Assembly (NCBI RefSeq): GCF_000296385.1
Contig: NZ_JH815185.1
Location: 1,444,684-1,508,683, forward strand
Reading direction: 5' to 3'
DNA length: 64,000 nucleotides
Source of the DNA: Lachnoanaerobaculum sp. OBRC5-5
Lineage (GTDB): Bacteria; Bacillota; Clostridia; Lachnospirales; Lachnospiraceae
Positions 29,366 to 39,093 of the stretch are shown in pieces. Within the stretch, counting starts at the first letter, position 1. Each line of letters begins with the position of its first letter. The translations under genes were made by a program, and so were the position numbers. The notes under the pieces were generated by a model, which was not told where the DNA came from, ran no database searches, and saw nothing but the letters and a program-made list of their open reading frames with translations.

Positions 29366-30136
29366 TCAATAGTCCATTATCTCTACAATTCTCTGTATAA
29401 AATTTTTTTTATCTTCTCCATTTTCTTTTTCAATTTGTTTTACTATAGCCCCATCTTTCATTAATAACACTTTTTTACTATAACTTGCTATTGTCGGATC
29501 ATGTGTTACCATTAAAATAGTACGATTTTCTTCTAAGTTTAATCTTTCAAAATATTTTATTACAATTTCAGAATTAATACTATCTAAATTCCCGGTAGGT
29601 TCATCTGCTAATATTATCTTAGGTTCGTTTATAATTGCCCTACATATTGCAGTTCTTTGTTTTTCACCACCTGATACTTCTGTTGGATATTTGTCTAAAA
29701 TTTTCTCAATCTCAAACCTTTTTGCATTTTCTAATATTAATGATTCAATCTCTCTATATGGCTTATTACTTATATATAAAGGTAATAGAATATTCTCTTT
29801 TAAAGTCAGACTATCTACCAGATAAAATTCTTGAAACACAAATCCCACTATTTTTTGTCTAACATCCGATAATATTTCATCAGAACAACTACTTAAATTA
29901 ATATCTCCAACAATTGCTCTTCCGGTAGTTGCCTCTTCAATCCCTCCAAGTATTTTTAATAAAGTAGTTTTTCCACAACCTGATTTTCCCATAATGCTAA
30001 TAAAGTCCCCATGATATACCTCTAAACTGACACCATTTAAGACTTGATTTAAATTAACAGATATTTTTTCCTTTTTCTTCTTATCTTCCTTATTATATAT
30101 TTTGGTTAAATCAACAGCCTTTATAACTTCGTTCAT
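29366..30136 (-). CDS. ABC transporter ATP-binding protein (BceA/MacB-like)
   Basis: 256 residues. Walker A GKSGCGKT (about 50-57), Q-loop VFQEFYLVDSLTLKENI, signature VSGGEKQRTA and Walker B IILADEPTGNLDS. The order and wording match the MacB/LolD/BceA group, which pair with FtsX-type permeases. The ATG at 30136 follows AGGTGGG. The permease gene lies 9 bp upstream. No BceRS-type two-component genes are next to it. Confidence 0.9.
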   Translation of the reverse strand: MNEVIKAVDLTKIYNKEDKKKKEKISVNLNQVLNGVSLEVYHGDFISIMGKSGCGKTTLLKILGGIEEATTGRAIVGDINLSSCSDEILSDVRQKIVGFVFQEFYLVDSLTLKENILLPLYISNKPYREIESLILENAKRFEIEKILDKYPTEVSGGEKQRTAICRAIINEPKIILADEPTGNLDSINSEIVIKYFERLNLEENRTILMVTHDPTIASYSKKVLLMKDGAIVKQIEKENGEDKKNFIQRIVEIMDY

Positions 30137-30145
30137 ATATCCCAC

Positions 30146-32044
30146 CTATCCTAATCGCCTTAAAATATAAGAAATAAATTGTTTTTTAAGTATTTTATAG
30201 TAAATATATTCCAATGTTAAATATCCAACTATAAATATTGCAAAAAAAGTGCAAATCTGAATTCTCTCCTCTACCATATTGACACCAACACCGGATAGTA
30301 TATAAAGATACATCATGGATAATATACATGCTAATATCACAGGAATCATAAAAGGCAATTGAAGTTCTCTTGTGGCAGTATTAGCAATAGTCTTCTTGTT
30401 CATGCCCATAATATAATACGCCTTGTATTTTTCCGACAAATAATCTATCTGGCTAAATGTATTTATATAGATTGCACTATTCTTAAAGATAGTGAGTACA
30501 ATGGCTACCAATACAAAGACAATAAGCATACAAAGTATTACATTTCTATTTATTTCTACATATTTATCCTTTTCATATATTCTTACTTTCATTTCATCTT
30601 GTTGTTCGTAATCATTCAGTACTTGTTTAATACGATTTTGATCTCCATGCTCTTTTGCATTTACAAATATAATATGTTTATTCTGTCCATATCTGCTGAT
30701 ATCCTCATAGTCTCTGTGATTCATCAAAAACATATATTCATTTCCATAGTTTTCAAATACTCCAAATATATTTTCCCAATATCTGCTTTTAATACTATAG
30801 TCAAATTGTTGTCCATTTATAGTGTAAATCGATATAAAACTCTCTCCATTTAACGCCTCAAAATCTTCCTCCAATCTCAAATCAATCCCTATTATCTCTC
30901 CACTCTTTAGAGTCCAATTTTTATTGCGAAAGGTATTATAGCGTTCAATATCTACACATCTTATATCCCCTATATTTTGGTTATTTTTTATTTCCGAAAC
31001 CTCCAGTGCAGATATATCCATAGGAATTTTTGAATTTTTCAGGCTTTCAATCAAGGTATTTGGCACAGAATAGCTCTCTATAACAAAGTCATTTGGGTAC
31101 ATCATTTGATAGCTTTCTACTGTATTTGCATATATGGCATTATAAATATTTACTCCTATGAAAACAAGTAGGATTATTCCACTTAATAATGAAAAATATA
31201 TAATCTTATTAAATTTATTGAATCTAAAGACAAAATTATTTATAAATAAAAAATTTTTATAATATAACTTTGTTTCTCCTCTTAATAATTGTAGTATAGG
31301 AAATGCCATAGATACAAAAATAAAATATAGCCCTATAGAAATTAACAATATGGAATAAAATGTTCGTAAAATTACACCTCCTTGTTGAATTAAAATAACA
31401 TACAAAGAAAGTATCGACAAAATAATTCCAAATACAAATCTATACCAGCCTTTTTTAGCTAATGTATCTGCTCTTTGTTCCTCTATAAGCAAATCATTTA
31501 ATTTCATTTTTCTTATCTTAATATAAATACAAAGAGCAGATATAAAATATAAAGCAAAATATATCATATAAATGAAAATATAGCTTTTTATTGGATATAT
31601 AACCATCGGAAATTCATATAAAAACACTTTTTTAAAAAGGTATATACTTCCATGGTAAAAAGACGCCCCAATCATGCTCCCCAAAATCATGGATACAATA
31701 TATGTGGCAAGAAGTTCAATTATTATACATTTGAATAAATTTGATTTTTTCTGTCCTAAAATAATAAAAATAGCATAATCTCTGCTTTTCTTTTTTGTGT
31801 AGTTTAAAAATGTATAAATAATAAAGCATAACGAAATAAACAGGAACACATAAGAAATCCATTTGAGTGTGCTAATCTCATTGTTCATAATTTTAATATT
31901 TTCTATTTTTACAACTTCTCTCATAGCATTCAAATAACTTGATATAATGATATATCCTGCTACTGCTATCACCGAACTTACCAAATAGAATATATAATCT
32001 TTATACTTTGATTTCATATTTTTTAATATTAATGTGTATAGCAT
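30146..32044 (-). CDS. BceB-like FtsX-family ABC permease
   Basis: 632 residues from the ATG at 32044 (GAGGAAT before it). About ten hydrophobic segments: N-terminal TM at about 17-38, a cluster of TMs to about 300, a large hydrophilic region (about 310-500) expected outside the membrane, then three TMs near the end. This layout matches BceB-type permeases of peptide-antibiotic detoxification modules. Substrate unknown. The start region overlaps the remnant of an ORF6N gene, suggesting the operon was joined to this site by a rearrangement. Confidence 0.85.
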   Translation of the reverse strand: MLYTLILKNMKSKYKDYIFYLVSSVIAVAGYIIISSYLNAMREVVKIENIKIMNNEISTLKWISYVFLFISLCFIIYTFLNYTKKKSRDYAIFIILGQKKSNLFKCIIIELLATYIVSMILGSMIGASFYHGSIYLFKKVFLYEFPMVIYPIKSYIFIYMIYFALYFISALCIYIKIRKMKLNDLLIEEQRADTLAKKGWYRFVFGIILSILSLYVILIQQGGVILRTFYSILLISIGLYFIFVSMAFPILQLLRGETKLYYKNFLFINNFVFRFNKFNKIIYFSLLSGIILLVFIGVNIYNAIYANTVESYQMMYPNDFVIESYSVPNTLIESLKNSKIPMDISALEVSEIKNNQNIGDIRCVDIERYNTFRNKNWTLKSGEIIGIDLRLEEDFEALNGESFISIYTINGQQFDYSIKSRYWENIFGVFENYGNEYMFLMNHRDYEDISRYGQNKHIIFVNAKEHGDQNRIKQVLNDYEQQDEMKVRIYEKDKYVEINRNVILCMLIVFVLVAIVLTIFKNSAIYINTFSQIDYLSEKYKAYYIMGMNKKTIANTATRELQLPFMIPVILACILSMMYLYILSGVGVNMVEERIQICTFFAIFIVGYLTLEYIYYKILKKQFISYILRRLG

Positions 32045-32306
32045 AATTCCTCTTCTTCTGCAAAAACTCTCTTTTCCCAATCAACCATTGATTTTTTACG
32101 ATGTAATCTTTCATTCTCTTAAATGTACGAATCAAAGCTTTACTCTGCTTGACCGCAAGCTCTCCTTTGAGAACTGTCATCAGCATATAGATTCCCTGCT
32201 CGGTAAAAGCATGAGGATTGTACTTAATATTACTCCATCGTCCGGTGCCTCTGTTCAAGGTGAAATTTTTGCACCTTGAAAGTTCCTCAACTTCTTGAGT
32301 TGTCAG
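32001..32306 (-). pseudogene. ORF6N-domain protein remnant, copy 2
   Basis: Homologous to 24322-24540. It reads CKNFTLNRGTGRW then HAFTEQGIYMLMTVLKGELA and runs on past DYIVKN into unrelated sequence overlapping the start of the permease gene. No N-terminal half or start codon of an ORF6N protein is present. The 3' part is more diverged from copy 1 than the adjacent repeat. Confidence 0.65.
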
Positions 32307-32328
32307 TTAAAACATAAAATCTTCGCCT

Positions 32329-32544
32329 TCATTTATTATCCTTATTTTCATAATAATTTATAGCGGCAATTATTGCAGATACGCCGAACCATATTCCAAA
32401 AACATAAACGGCACTTTTTCCCAGCCTATAAAGGTTTAATCCCTTATATATCCATATATCCATAGGAATAACAATTACAACAAAAGCAATGATATAGATA
32501 AGTGTATTTATAAGAAACCTTCTATGCCTTTTTATAAACTCCAT
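32329..32544 (-). CDS. Two-TM small membrane protein, copy 2
   Basis: 71 residues, same start signal (GGAGGGAAG) and topology as the copy at 24563-24778. Differences are conservative (for example Ser to Ala and Ile to Val in the first TM). Confidence 0.7.
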   Translation of the reverse strand: MEFIKRHRRFLINTLIYIIAFVVIVIPMDIWIYKGLNLYRLGKSAVYVFGIWFGVSAIIAAINYYENKDNK

Positions 32545-32732
32545 ACTTCCCTCCTTTATTCCATGCAAACAACATATATGGTAACAACTATATTGTATCA
32601 CAAACCGAAAATAAAAAACCGGTTTTATATATTAAAAGTATCTTACTTTAAAATAATTAAAAAATAGACTATAATAATCAGACATTCCATATTACATACA
32701 TATTTATTATATAGGAATAGATTGGAGATTTT

Positions 32733-33302
32733 ATGAAACTTATAGATAATTTAAAACAAAGAAGGACTTACTATAATCTAAACAAAACACTTCCGGTATC
32801 AAATGATGAAGTAAAAAAGATCATTGAAGAGATCACCGAACTGGTACCTGATGCCTTTAATATGAAAAGTGCTCGTGTACTTGTCGTTATGGATAAGAGA
32901 CAGGATGAGCTTTGGGATAAAATATTTGATACTTTTGAGGGCAAGGTTCCTCGTGAAAAAATCGACGGATTTAAGGCTGCAGCAGGTACAATACTTTATT
33001 TTTATGATGAAGAAGTTGTAGCAACACTGCAAAAAAAGTTCCCGACATATGCAGATAACTTTCCTGTTTGGGCTAATCAAGCAAACGGTATGTTGCAAAT
33101 AAATATCTGGACAGCTCTTAGGGAGCTTGGAATCGGTGCAAACTTACAGCACTATAATCCTGTAATCGACAGCCTTGTACAAGAAATGTTTGAAATTCCT
33201 AAGTCATGGAAATTAATCGCACAAATGCCTTTTGGAGGAATTGTTACAGAACCTGGTCCTAAGGAAAAAGAAAATATCGCTGATAGGGTAAGATTTGTTT
33301 AA
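32733..33302 (+). CDS. Nitroreductase-family protein, copy 2
   Basis: 189 residues, intact, same start context as copy 1. Changes cluster at surface-like positions (SNDEVKKI for SKSEVKKV, VATLQKK for VRALQEK, TEPGP for AEPDP), while QRRTYYN, GIGANLQHYNP and MPFGGIV are unchanged, consistent with purifying selection on an active FMN enzyme. Followed by a bidirectional terminator. Confidence 0.85.
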   Translation: MKLIDNLKQRRTYYNLNKTLPVSNDEVKKIIEEITELVPDAFNMKSARVLVVMDKRQDELWDKIFDTFEGKVPREKIDGFKAAAGTILYFYDEEVVATLQKKFPTYADNFPVWANQANGMLQINIWTALRELGIGANLQHYNPVIDSLVQEMFEIPKSWKLIAQMPFGGIVTEPGPKEKENIADRVRFV

Positions 33303-33324
33303 AAATTTCTATACCCATAAAAAA

Positions 33325-33356
33325 TATCCCACAGACTACACTAAGTCTGTGGGATA
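33325..33356. terminator. Bidirectional terminator between nitroreductase copy 2 and potD
   Basis: 13-bp perfect stem TATCCCACAGACT/AGTCTGTGGGATA, 6-nt loop, with a T-run after it on the plus strand (CTTTTTT) and on the minus strand (TTTTTT). Serves both convergent genes. Confidence 0.9.
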
Positions 33357-33361
33357 CTTTT

Positions 33362-34453
33362 TTAGTTCCCTTTAACTTCTTTCCAAAGGTCATTGTAAAG
33401 GCTGTCGCCCTCATCTCCGAGATACTTAAATACTTCGCTGTTCTTTAACATATCATCTGTCGGGAAGAGCGCCGTATTGTCCTGCAAATCCTTATCAAGT
33501 AAATCATATGCAGCCTTGTTAGGTGTAGGGTATGTAATATATTCAAAGTTTTTCTTTGCAATCTCAGGTCTGTTTAAGAAGTCTATCCACTTCTCCGCAT
33601 TTTCCTTATTCTTTGCATTCTTCGGAATTACCCATGAATCAATCCATACATTTGTACCCTCTTTAGGTATCACATACTTAAGTTCAAAGTCTCCGCCGGC
33701 CTTTGCAACCTCATTTTGAACATAGAGCATCTCACCTGAATAGATAACTCCTATAGCAGCCTCACCGCCGATCATCTTATCTCTAACCTGATCCACAACA
33801 TAAGCCTGAACAAGAGGCTTTTGCTCTATAAGTTTATCCTTTACCTTTTCAAGTTCCGACTTGTCGGTAGTGTTCATAGAATATCCGAGCAGCTTCTCAC
33901 CGACCATAAAAGCGTCTCTTACAGAGTCCTGCATAAGGATATTTCCCTGATACTTGGGATTCCAAAGGTCTCCCCAGCTTGTTATATCGTCCTTTACCAT
34001 GGAAGTGTTATAAAGTATACCCACAGTTCCCCATGTATACGGTACCGAGTACTTGTTCTCAGGGTCGAAAGCCTTTGACATCTCCATATATTTAGGGTCG
34101 ATATTCTTTACATTCGGCACATTGTTAAAGTCGATTTCCACAAGCATATCATTTTGTATCATCTTCTCAATCATATAATCTGAAGGGCATACTACGTCAT
34201 ATACCACACCGCCTGCCTCAAGTACCGGATACATTTCCTCATTGGTCTCAAACATATCATAAACAACCTTGATACCGGTCTCTTTTTCAAACTCCTCTAC
34301 AACACTCTCGTCAATATACTCACCCCAGTTGTATACATAAAGCTCGCCTGCACTGCCTGCCTTGGCACCTGCATCGCTTTTTCCGCATCCTGATAATACA
34401 GCCACAGAAAGTAGGCTCATTAATGTCATTATACTTACAAATTTCTTTTTCAC
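33362..34453 (-). CDS. potD: Spermidine/putrescine-binding lipoprotein
   Basis: 363 residues; signal peptide with lipobox LSGC (Cys 23), then LYVYNWGEYIDESVV, typical of PotD/PotF substrate-binding proteins, and later YTWGTVGILYNT and VIPKEGTNVWIDSWVIP. Captures polyamines outside the membrane for PotABC. The start appears to be GTG (34451-34453) after GAGGAAAT. Last gene of the pot operon, ending at a strong terminator. Confidence 0.94.
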   Translation of the reverse strand: MKKKFVSIMTLMSLLSVAVLSGCGKSDAGAKAGSAGELYVYNWGEYIDESVVEEFEKETGIKVVYDMFETNEEMYPVLEAGGVVYDVVCPSDYMIEKMIQNDMLVEIDFNNVPNVKNIDPKYMEMSKAFDPENKYSVPYTWGTVGILYNTSMVKDDITSWGDLWNPKYQGNILMQDSVRDAFMVGEKLLGYSMNTTDKSELEKVKDKLIEQKPLVQAYVVDQVRDKMIGGEAAIGVIYSGEMLYVQNEVAKAGGDFELKYVIPKEGTNVWIDSWVIPKNAKNKENAEKWIDFLNRPEIAKKNFEYITYPTPNKAAYDLLDKDLQDNTALFPTDDMLKNSEVFKYLGDEGDSLYNDLWKEVKGN

Positions 34454-34476
34454 GTTTATTTCCTCTTATCTTCTAT

Positions 34477-35265
34477 TTATTTTTTCTTTATTTTATTCTG
34501 TGCAATATTTGATACTATCAGCAGTATCAAAACGGTAGCAAAAATGATTGTAGAAAGGGCGTACAGACTCGGCTTTATACCTCTTCTAACCTCTGAATAT
34601 ACCAGAGTTGATATAGTGTTTATACCTGCACCCTTTGTAAAATGTGTTATTATAAAATCATCCAGTGACATGGTAAAGGCAAGTAAAAATCCCGATATTA
34701 CTCCCGGGAATATATCCGGAAATACCACCTTAAAAAATGCCGTAACAGGTGTAGCACCTAGATCCAGTGCCGCCTCGTATGTAACTCTCTCAGTCTGCTT
34801 AAGCTTCGGCATTACAGACAGTATTACATACGGAATATTAAATGTAATATGACTTATAAGAATAGTCTTAAATCCAAGGCTTATTCCAAAAGCTATAAAT
34901 CCAAGCATCAAAGAGATACCTGTTACAATATCCGCATTCAGCATAGGAATATTGTTGACAGCCATTACCACTGTCTTAGGTACCTTTCTCATATTGTTGA
35001 TACCTAATGCCGCCACAGTTCCTATAATGGTTGCAATAAGTGCCGATAAAAATGCGATAACCAATGTGTTTCTGAAGGCAGACATTATTGTGGCGCTTTT
35101 AAAAAGCTCTCCATACCAGTCAAAAGTAAATCCACCCCATCTGTTCCTTGACTTTGAAGCATTAAAACTCAGTATCATAAGGGTTGCTATCGGGGCATAT
35201 AAAAAAATCAATATAAATACCAGGTAAAAATCTCCCAGTACTTTTCTTATCTTTGAATAAATCAA
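34477..35265 (-). CDS. potC: Polyamine ABC transporter permease PotC
   Basis: 262 residues and six hydrophobic segments; the permease EAA-type loop EAALDLGATPVTAFFKVVFPDI is visible at about 168-189. Forms the channel with PotB. The start seems to be TTG (35263-35265) overlapping the potB stop, with GGAGG upstream. Confidence 0.92.
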   Translation of the reverse strand: MIYSKIRKVLGDFYLVFILIFLYAPIATLMILSFNASKSRNRWGGFTFDWYGELFKSATIMSAFRNTLVIAFLSALIATIIGTVAALGINNMRKVPKTVVMAVNNIPMLNADIVTGISLMLGFIAFGISLGFKTILISHITFNIPYVILSVMPKLKQTERVTYEAALDLGATPVTAFFKVVFPDIFPGVISGFLLAFTMSLDDFIITHFTKGAGINTISTLVYSEVRRGIKPSLYALSTIIFATVLILLIVSNIAQNKIKKK

Positions 35266-36083
35266 ACGCTCATGCCCTCCCCGTCTTTATCATACTTGGC
35301 AATAAATGCCATACTGATAAGTATAAAGATCATCATTACCAGTGAAAGTCCGGAACCGAGATTCCAATTGCTTCCCTTTGTAAATTCCTGCTCTATTACA
35401 TTTCCTATCAAAAGCACCTTGCTTCCGCCAAGGATATTGCTGATAACAAATGTTGTCAGTGCCGGCACAAATACCATTGTTATGCCGCTGACAATACCCG
35501 GAATACTAAGAGGTATTATTACCTTTGTAAGTGTCTGCATTGTATTTGCACCAAGATCTCTTGCGGCATTTATTGTATTGTCATCTATCTTTTCAAGTAC
35601 ATTATATATAGGCAGTACCATAAAAGGCAGATAGTTGTAAACCATACCGAGTATAATGGCTGCCGGTGTATTGATGATATTTAAACTAGGCAGATGCAAG
35701 AAGTTTAAAATCGTATTTATTATTCCGTTTTTCTCCAAAAGTGAAAGCCATGCTAGAGTTCTAAGCAGGAAGTTCATCCACATAGGTAAAATAAATATAA
35801 ATACTATAAGGCTTCCTTTATTAAGCTTTTTGCTTTTCAAAGTAAGTGCCAGCGGAAATGCCATTACAAGGCAAATAGCCGTACTTACAATTGATAATAT
35901 TATGGATAATACAAGTGCCTTAAAATGGTCTTTTGCAAATATTGAAAGCACATTTGCCGCTGTAAAGCTTCCGCTCCTATCAGTCAATCCATATATAAAA
36001 ATCAGTGAAAGAGGTATTATTGTAAAACCTATCATCCAAAGAATATATGGGAATGCAAGTACTTTTCTTAAATCCTTATTCAT
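35262..36083 (-). CDS. potB: Polyamine ABC transporter permease PotB
   Basis: 273 residues and six hydrophobic segments, with EAA-loop sequence [19 protein letters not shown]. Overlaps the end of potA by 8 bp and the start of potC, so the operon is translationally coupled. Confidence 0.92.
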   Translation of the reverse strand: MNKDLRKVLAFPYILWMIGFTIIPLSLIFIYGLTDRSGSFTAANVLSIFAKDHFKALVLSIILSIVSTAICLVMAFPLALTLKSKKLNKGSLIVFIFILPMWMNFLLRTLAWLSLLEKNGIINTILNFLHLPSLNIINTPAAIILGMVYNYLPFMVLPIYNVLEKIDDNTINAARDLGANTMQTLTKVIIPLSIPGIVSGITMVFVPALTTFVISNILGGSKVLLIGNVIEQEFTKGSNWNLGSGLSLVMMIFILISMAFIAKYDKDGEGMSV

Positions 36084-37152
36084 TTACACCCACAGCCTCC
36101 TCATCCTCAGACTCAGGCTTGTTCATTATCTGTATATCAAAAGGATCCACACTGATGCCGACTTCCTTGCCTACCGGGAACATATCTGTAGAATGTACCA
36201 GCCACTCATATCCGTTCGGAGTAGTAACTTCCATCTCATAATGCACTCCCTTAAATATCAAATGAGTAACTCTGCCTACCAAAGTTCCCTTTTCAGGTTC
36301 TACAAGGTCAATATCCTCAGGTCTTATTACAACGTCAACAGGCTTATTGGTACCGAATCCCACATCCACGCAGGCAAATTTTGCTCCGAATATATCTACA
36401 AGCTTATCCTGTACCATGGTTCCGCCGATTATATTTGATTCGCCTATAAAGTCCGCTACAAAGGCATTTTCAGGCTCATTATATATCTGCTCAGGAGTAC
36501 CCATCTGCTGTATATATCCCTGATTCATAACCACGATGGTATCGGACATTGTAAGTGCCTCTTCCTGATCATGTGTAACATAGACGAAAGTGATACCCAG
36601 CTCATTCTTAAGTCTGATAAGCTCATATTGCATATCCTGACGAAGTTTTAAATCAAGTGCACCAAGCGGCTCATCAAGTAAGAGTACCTTCGGCTCATTT
36701 ACTATAGCTCTTGCAATTGCAATTCTTTGCTGCTGTCCGCCTGAGAGTAAATTTATATTTCTGTTTTCATATCCGGAGAGATTTACCAGCTTAAGCGCAT
36801 ATTTTATCTTATCGTCAATATATGCCTTTGATTTATTTTTTATCTTCAAACCGAAGGCTATATTCTCCGCAATGTTCATATGAGGAAATAATGCATACTT
36901 TTGAAATACCGTATTTAAATTTCTTTTATTCGGCGGCAGATTTGATATATCCTTGCCGTCAAAAATTACTCTTCCGGTATCTGCCTGTGCAAATCCACCT
37001 ATTATTCTAAGGGTGGTCGTCTTACCGCAACCCGAAGGACCGAGTAAAGTTACAAATGAATTTTCTTTAATTGATAAGTTTAAATCATCCAAAACAATCT
37101 CTCCGTCAAAACTCTTTGAGATATGCTCCAAATCAATAAGGGATGTTGACAT
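36076..37152 (-). CDS. potA: Polyamine ABC transporter ATP-binding protein PotA
   Basis: 358 residues. Walker A GPSGCGKT (38-45), signature LSGGQQQR, Walker [13 protein letters not shown], switch His in VTHDQEEAL, and a C-terminal TOBE-like domain (about 275-345) typical of the PotA/UgpC group. Energises polyamine import. ATG after TTGGAGGAAG, 14 bp downstream of the regulator gene. Confidence 0.95.
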   Translation of the reverse strand: MSTSLIDLEHISKSFDGEIVLDDLNLSIKENSFVTLLGPSGCGKTTTLRIIGGFAQADTGRVIFDGKDISNLPPNKRNLNTVFQKYALFPHMNIAENIAFGLKIKNKSKAYIDDKIKYALKLVNLSGYENRNINLLSGGQQQRIAIARAIVNEPKVLLLDEPLGALDLKLRQDMQYELIRLKNELGITFVYVTHDQEEALTMSDTIVVMNQGYIQQMGTPEQIYNEPENAFVADFIGESNIIGGTMVQDKLVDIFGAKFACVDVGFGTNKPVDVVIRPEDIDLVEPEKGTLVGRVTHLIFKGVHYEMEVTTPNGYEWLVHSTDMFPVGKEVGISVDPFDIQIMNKPESEDEEAVGVNE

Positions 37153-37166
37153 ACTTCCTCCAATTT

Positions 37167-37700
37167 TTAAAAATTAGGCGGTGTGCTGACCCAAATAAGT
37201 CTTGCACCTCGCTTTGAGCTGATATAATGCTTTTTATCAGATGTAAAATAAAAAGCCTCTCCTTTTTTTGCCAAATACACATCATTTCCCCTATGTATCT
37301 CCACAGTTCCGGAAAGAATATATCCGAACTCCTCTCCGTCATGTGGATTGTCAGGATATGTCATACCTCCCGGTTCAATAGTCTGAAGTATAGGCTCCAT
37401 CATATTTTTTTGTGCATTCGGTATTATCCATTCGATGGTATTATTAAGTTCTTTATCCTCTTTAATAAAGTAATCTTCTTCTGTAAAAACCACCTGCGTT
37501 TCGGTTTCTTCATCAAAGAAGTCCTTTATTTCCACTCCAAGGCATTGCAAAATATCAAGAAGAGTTGCTATAGACGGTGAAGTCAGATCATTCTCCAGCT
37601 GCGAAATAAATCCTTTGGACAATTCCGCTCTATCAGCAAGCTCTTCTTGTGTAAGTCCCGCAAGCACTCTGAGTCTTTTTAGTTTTGAACCGATCTCCAT
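37167..37700 (-). CDS. XRE-cupin regulator of the pot operon
   Basis: 177 residues from the ATG at 37700. N-terminal XRE HTH (about 9-60, [22 protein letters not shown]) and a C-terminal cupin (about 105-172, [23 protein letters not shown]). PuuR-like regulators with this layout sense polyamines or their derivatives. Being first in the operon with potABCD, it probably autoregulates polyamine uptake. The longer frame to 37775 lacks a ribosome site and runs into the promoter. Confidence 0.9.
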   Translation of the reverse strand: MEIGSKLKRLRVLAGLTQEELADRAELSKGFISQLENDLTSPSIATLLDILQCLGVEIKDFFDEETETQVVFTEEDYFIKEDKELNNTIEWIIPNAQKNMMEPILQTIEPGGMTYPDNPHDGEEFGYILSGTVEIHRGNDVYLAKKGEAFYFTSDKKHYISSKRGARLIWVSTPPNF

Positions 37701-37742
37701 AAAAAGCCTTTCTTTGTGTTGCACACTATTTCTAAGTAAAAA

Positions 37743-37759
37743 GTTTAGTGTTATTAAAC
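37743..37759 (-). promoter_or_regulatory. Candidate operator of the pot regulator
   Basis: Inverted repeat GTTTA-N7-TAAAC starting about 7 bp downstream of the -10 box, where a repressor would block transcription. Assignment to the XRE-cupin protein is by position only. Confidence 0.4.
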
Positions 37760-37766
37760 AAAGAAT

Positions 37767-37794
37767 ATTATACATTATCTGAAACCGCTGTCAA
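37767..37794 (-). promoter_or_regulatory. Consensus sigma-A promoter of the pot operon
   Basis: Minus strand TTGACA (37789-37794), 16-bp spacer, TATAAT (37767-37772); both hexamers are perfect, about 70 bp before the regulator ATG. Confidence 0.8.
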
Positions 37795-37939
37795 GGACTT
37801 TATTTTTATTTATTTTTCTGTCTTTAATGTTAATTTATCCCAATATTTTAAGCAAAATCTATAATGACTATGGTAAACTGCCATTAAACTTACAGAATAA
37901 TATTTTTAAAGTTTTTATAGACGTAATTAGTAATAAAAA

Positions 37940-37968
37940 ACCTCAGAAAACATTATGCTTTCCGAGGT
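37940..37968 (-). terminator. Terminator of the alpha/beta hydrolase gene
   Basis: Stem ACCTC-GGAAA pairing with TTTTC-TGAGGT (one mismatch) followed by TTTTTTATT on the minus strand, just after the hydrolase stop. Confidence 0.75.
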
Positions 37969-37975
37969 AATTTTA

Positions 37976-38884
37976 TTAATTAAAATCTATATTGTTTAAA
38001 AAATTACTTATTATGCTTCTGTACTCAGCTTCACCCAAAACTTCTCTAGACCTTGCATGTGCGGCATCAGGTACCAAATGAAGCTCTGAATACCCTGCTG
38101 TAGCGGCCTTATTTACCTGCGAATTCTCAGGCAAAATAAAGGTATCCGCCTCACCGTGTATAAAGCATATAGGTACTTCATTTCCCACAAGTGCATCCTT
38201 TGGTGAAGTCTTTTTCATATCATATCCGTATCTTAGCTTCATGGCTATATTTACACTCGGCAAGACAAAGGGAGCCTTAGCAAGATCATAAGCTTTATAA
38301 ATCAAATCATAAAGATTTGAAAAACCGCAGTCCGCCACCACAAAATCCACCTTCGGCTTTTTTGCAAGTACCGTCAGAGAAGTTGCGGAACCCATAGACT
38401 CACCGTGAAGCCCAAGCTTAATATTTCCATATCTGCTATAGCTGTCCTCAATAAGCTTTTCAAGATCTTCAGACTCAAATTGTCCAAGGCTCACTGCTGT
38501 TTTTGTATTCTCGCCATGGTCTCTTAAATCATAAATGATACAGTTAAATCCAAGGTCCATATAAGTATCCACATATTTTACGGCACCATATCTGTTTGAC
38601 TTAAAACCGTGGCTTATAATCACATATTTATCGGTCTCTACAGGATTTTTTACCAAAGTAACATGCAACTCATAGTCTTTATATCCTTTTACTGTATACT
38701 CCTCTTTTTCATATGAGTCATAATTTCCCCAAAGTCCATGTTCCTTTTCCCAAGATATCTCTTTATCAAGTGTGGATACATTCGGTGCGGCTATCTGTGA
38801 TGCAAGACCAAGAATAAATCTGCAATACAATCCGATTGCAACAAGTACAATTATTATTGCAATCGCAATTATTATTTTCTTCAT
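37976..38884 (-). CDS. Membrane-anchored alpha/beta hydrolase
   Basis: 302 residues. A single N-terminal hydrophobic anchor (1-27) is followed by an alpha/beta hydrolase domain: oxyanion region VIISHGFKSNRYG, nucleophile elbow GLHGESMGS (Ser about 170), acid in HGEADTFI and catalytic His in DAAHARS. This is the BAAT/prolyl-oligopeptidase-like hydrolase group common in Firmicutes. Substrate unknown; probably acts at the outer membrane face. Monocistronic, with its own terminator. Confidence 0.85.
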   Translation of the reverse strand: MKKIIIAIAIIIVLVAIGLYCRFILGLASQIAAPNVSTLDKEISWEKEHGLWGNYDSYEKEEYTVKGYKDYELHVTLVKNPVETDKYVIISHGFKSNRYGAVKYVDTYMDLGFNCIIYDLRDHGENTKTAVSLGQFESEDLEKLIEDSYSRYGNIKLGLHGESMGSATSLTVLAKKPKVDFVVADCGFSNLYDLIYKAYDLAKAPFVLPSVNIAMKLRYGYDMKKTSPKDALVGNEVPICFIHGEADTFILPENSQVNKAATAGYSELHLVPDAAHARSREVLGEAEYRSIISNFLNNIDFN

Positions 38885-39043
38885 CTAATATATATCACCT
38901 TTCTATAAATACAAAACTCAAAATTAATCGCTAACAGTATAAACATTTCAATTGTATCTATCAAGTTTTTTATTCTGTTTTCAATATAAAATATATGCTT
39001 ATAAATATGGCTTATATAAACTGTTCATTATTATTACAGTGTA

Positions 39044-39072
39044 TTGACATTGCACGAATTTTAAACTATATT
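39044..39072 (+). promoter_or_regulatory. Promoter of the toxin-antitoxin pair
   Basis: TTGACA (39044-39049), 17-bp spacer, TATATT (39067-39072), 22 bp before the antitoxin ATG. Confidence 0.7.
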
Positions 39073-39093
39073 TTAGATATTGGAGGTAGATGT

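Larger units (their letters stand above)
32214..33305. repeat. Repeat module, copy 2 (paired with 24448-25539)
   Basis: Second copy of the ORF6N-tail/2TM/nitroreductase module, same orientation, 7,766 bp from the first. The right boundary is sharp at the nitroreductase stop codon. Confidence 0.85.
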
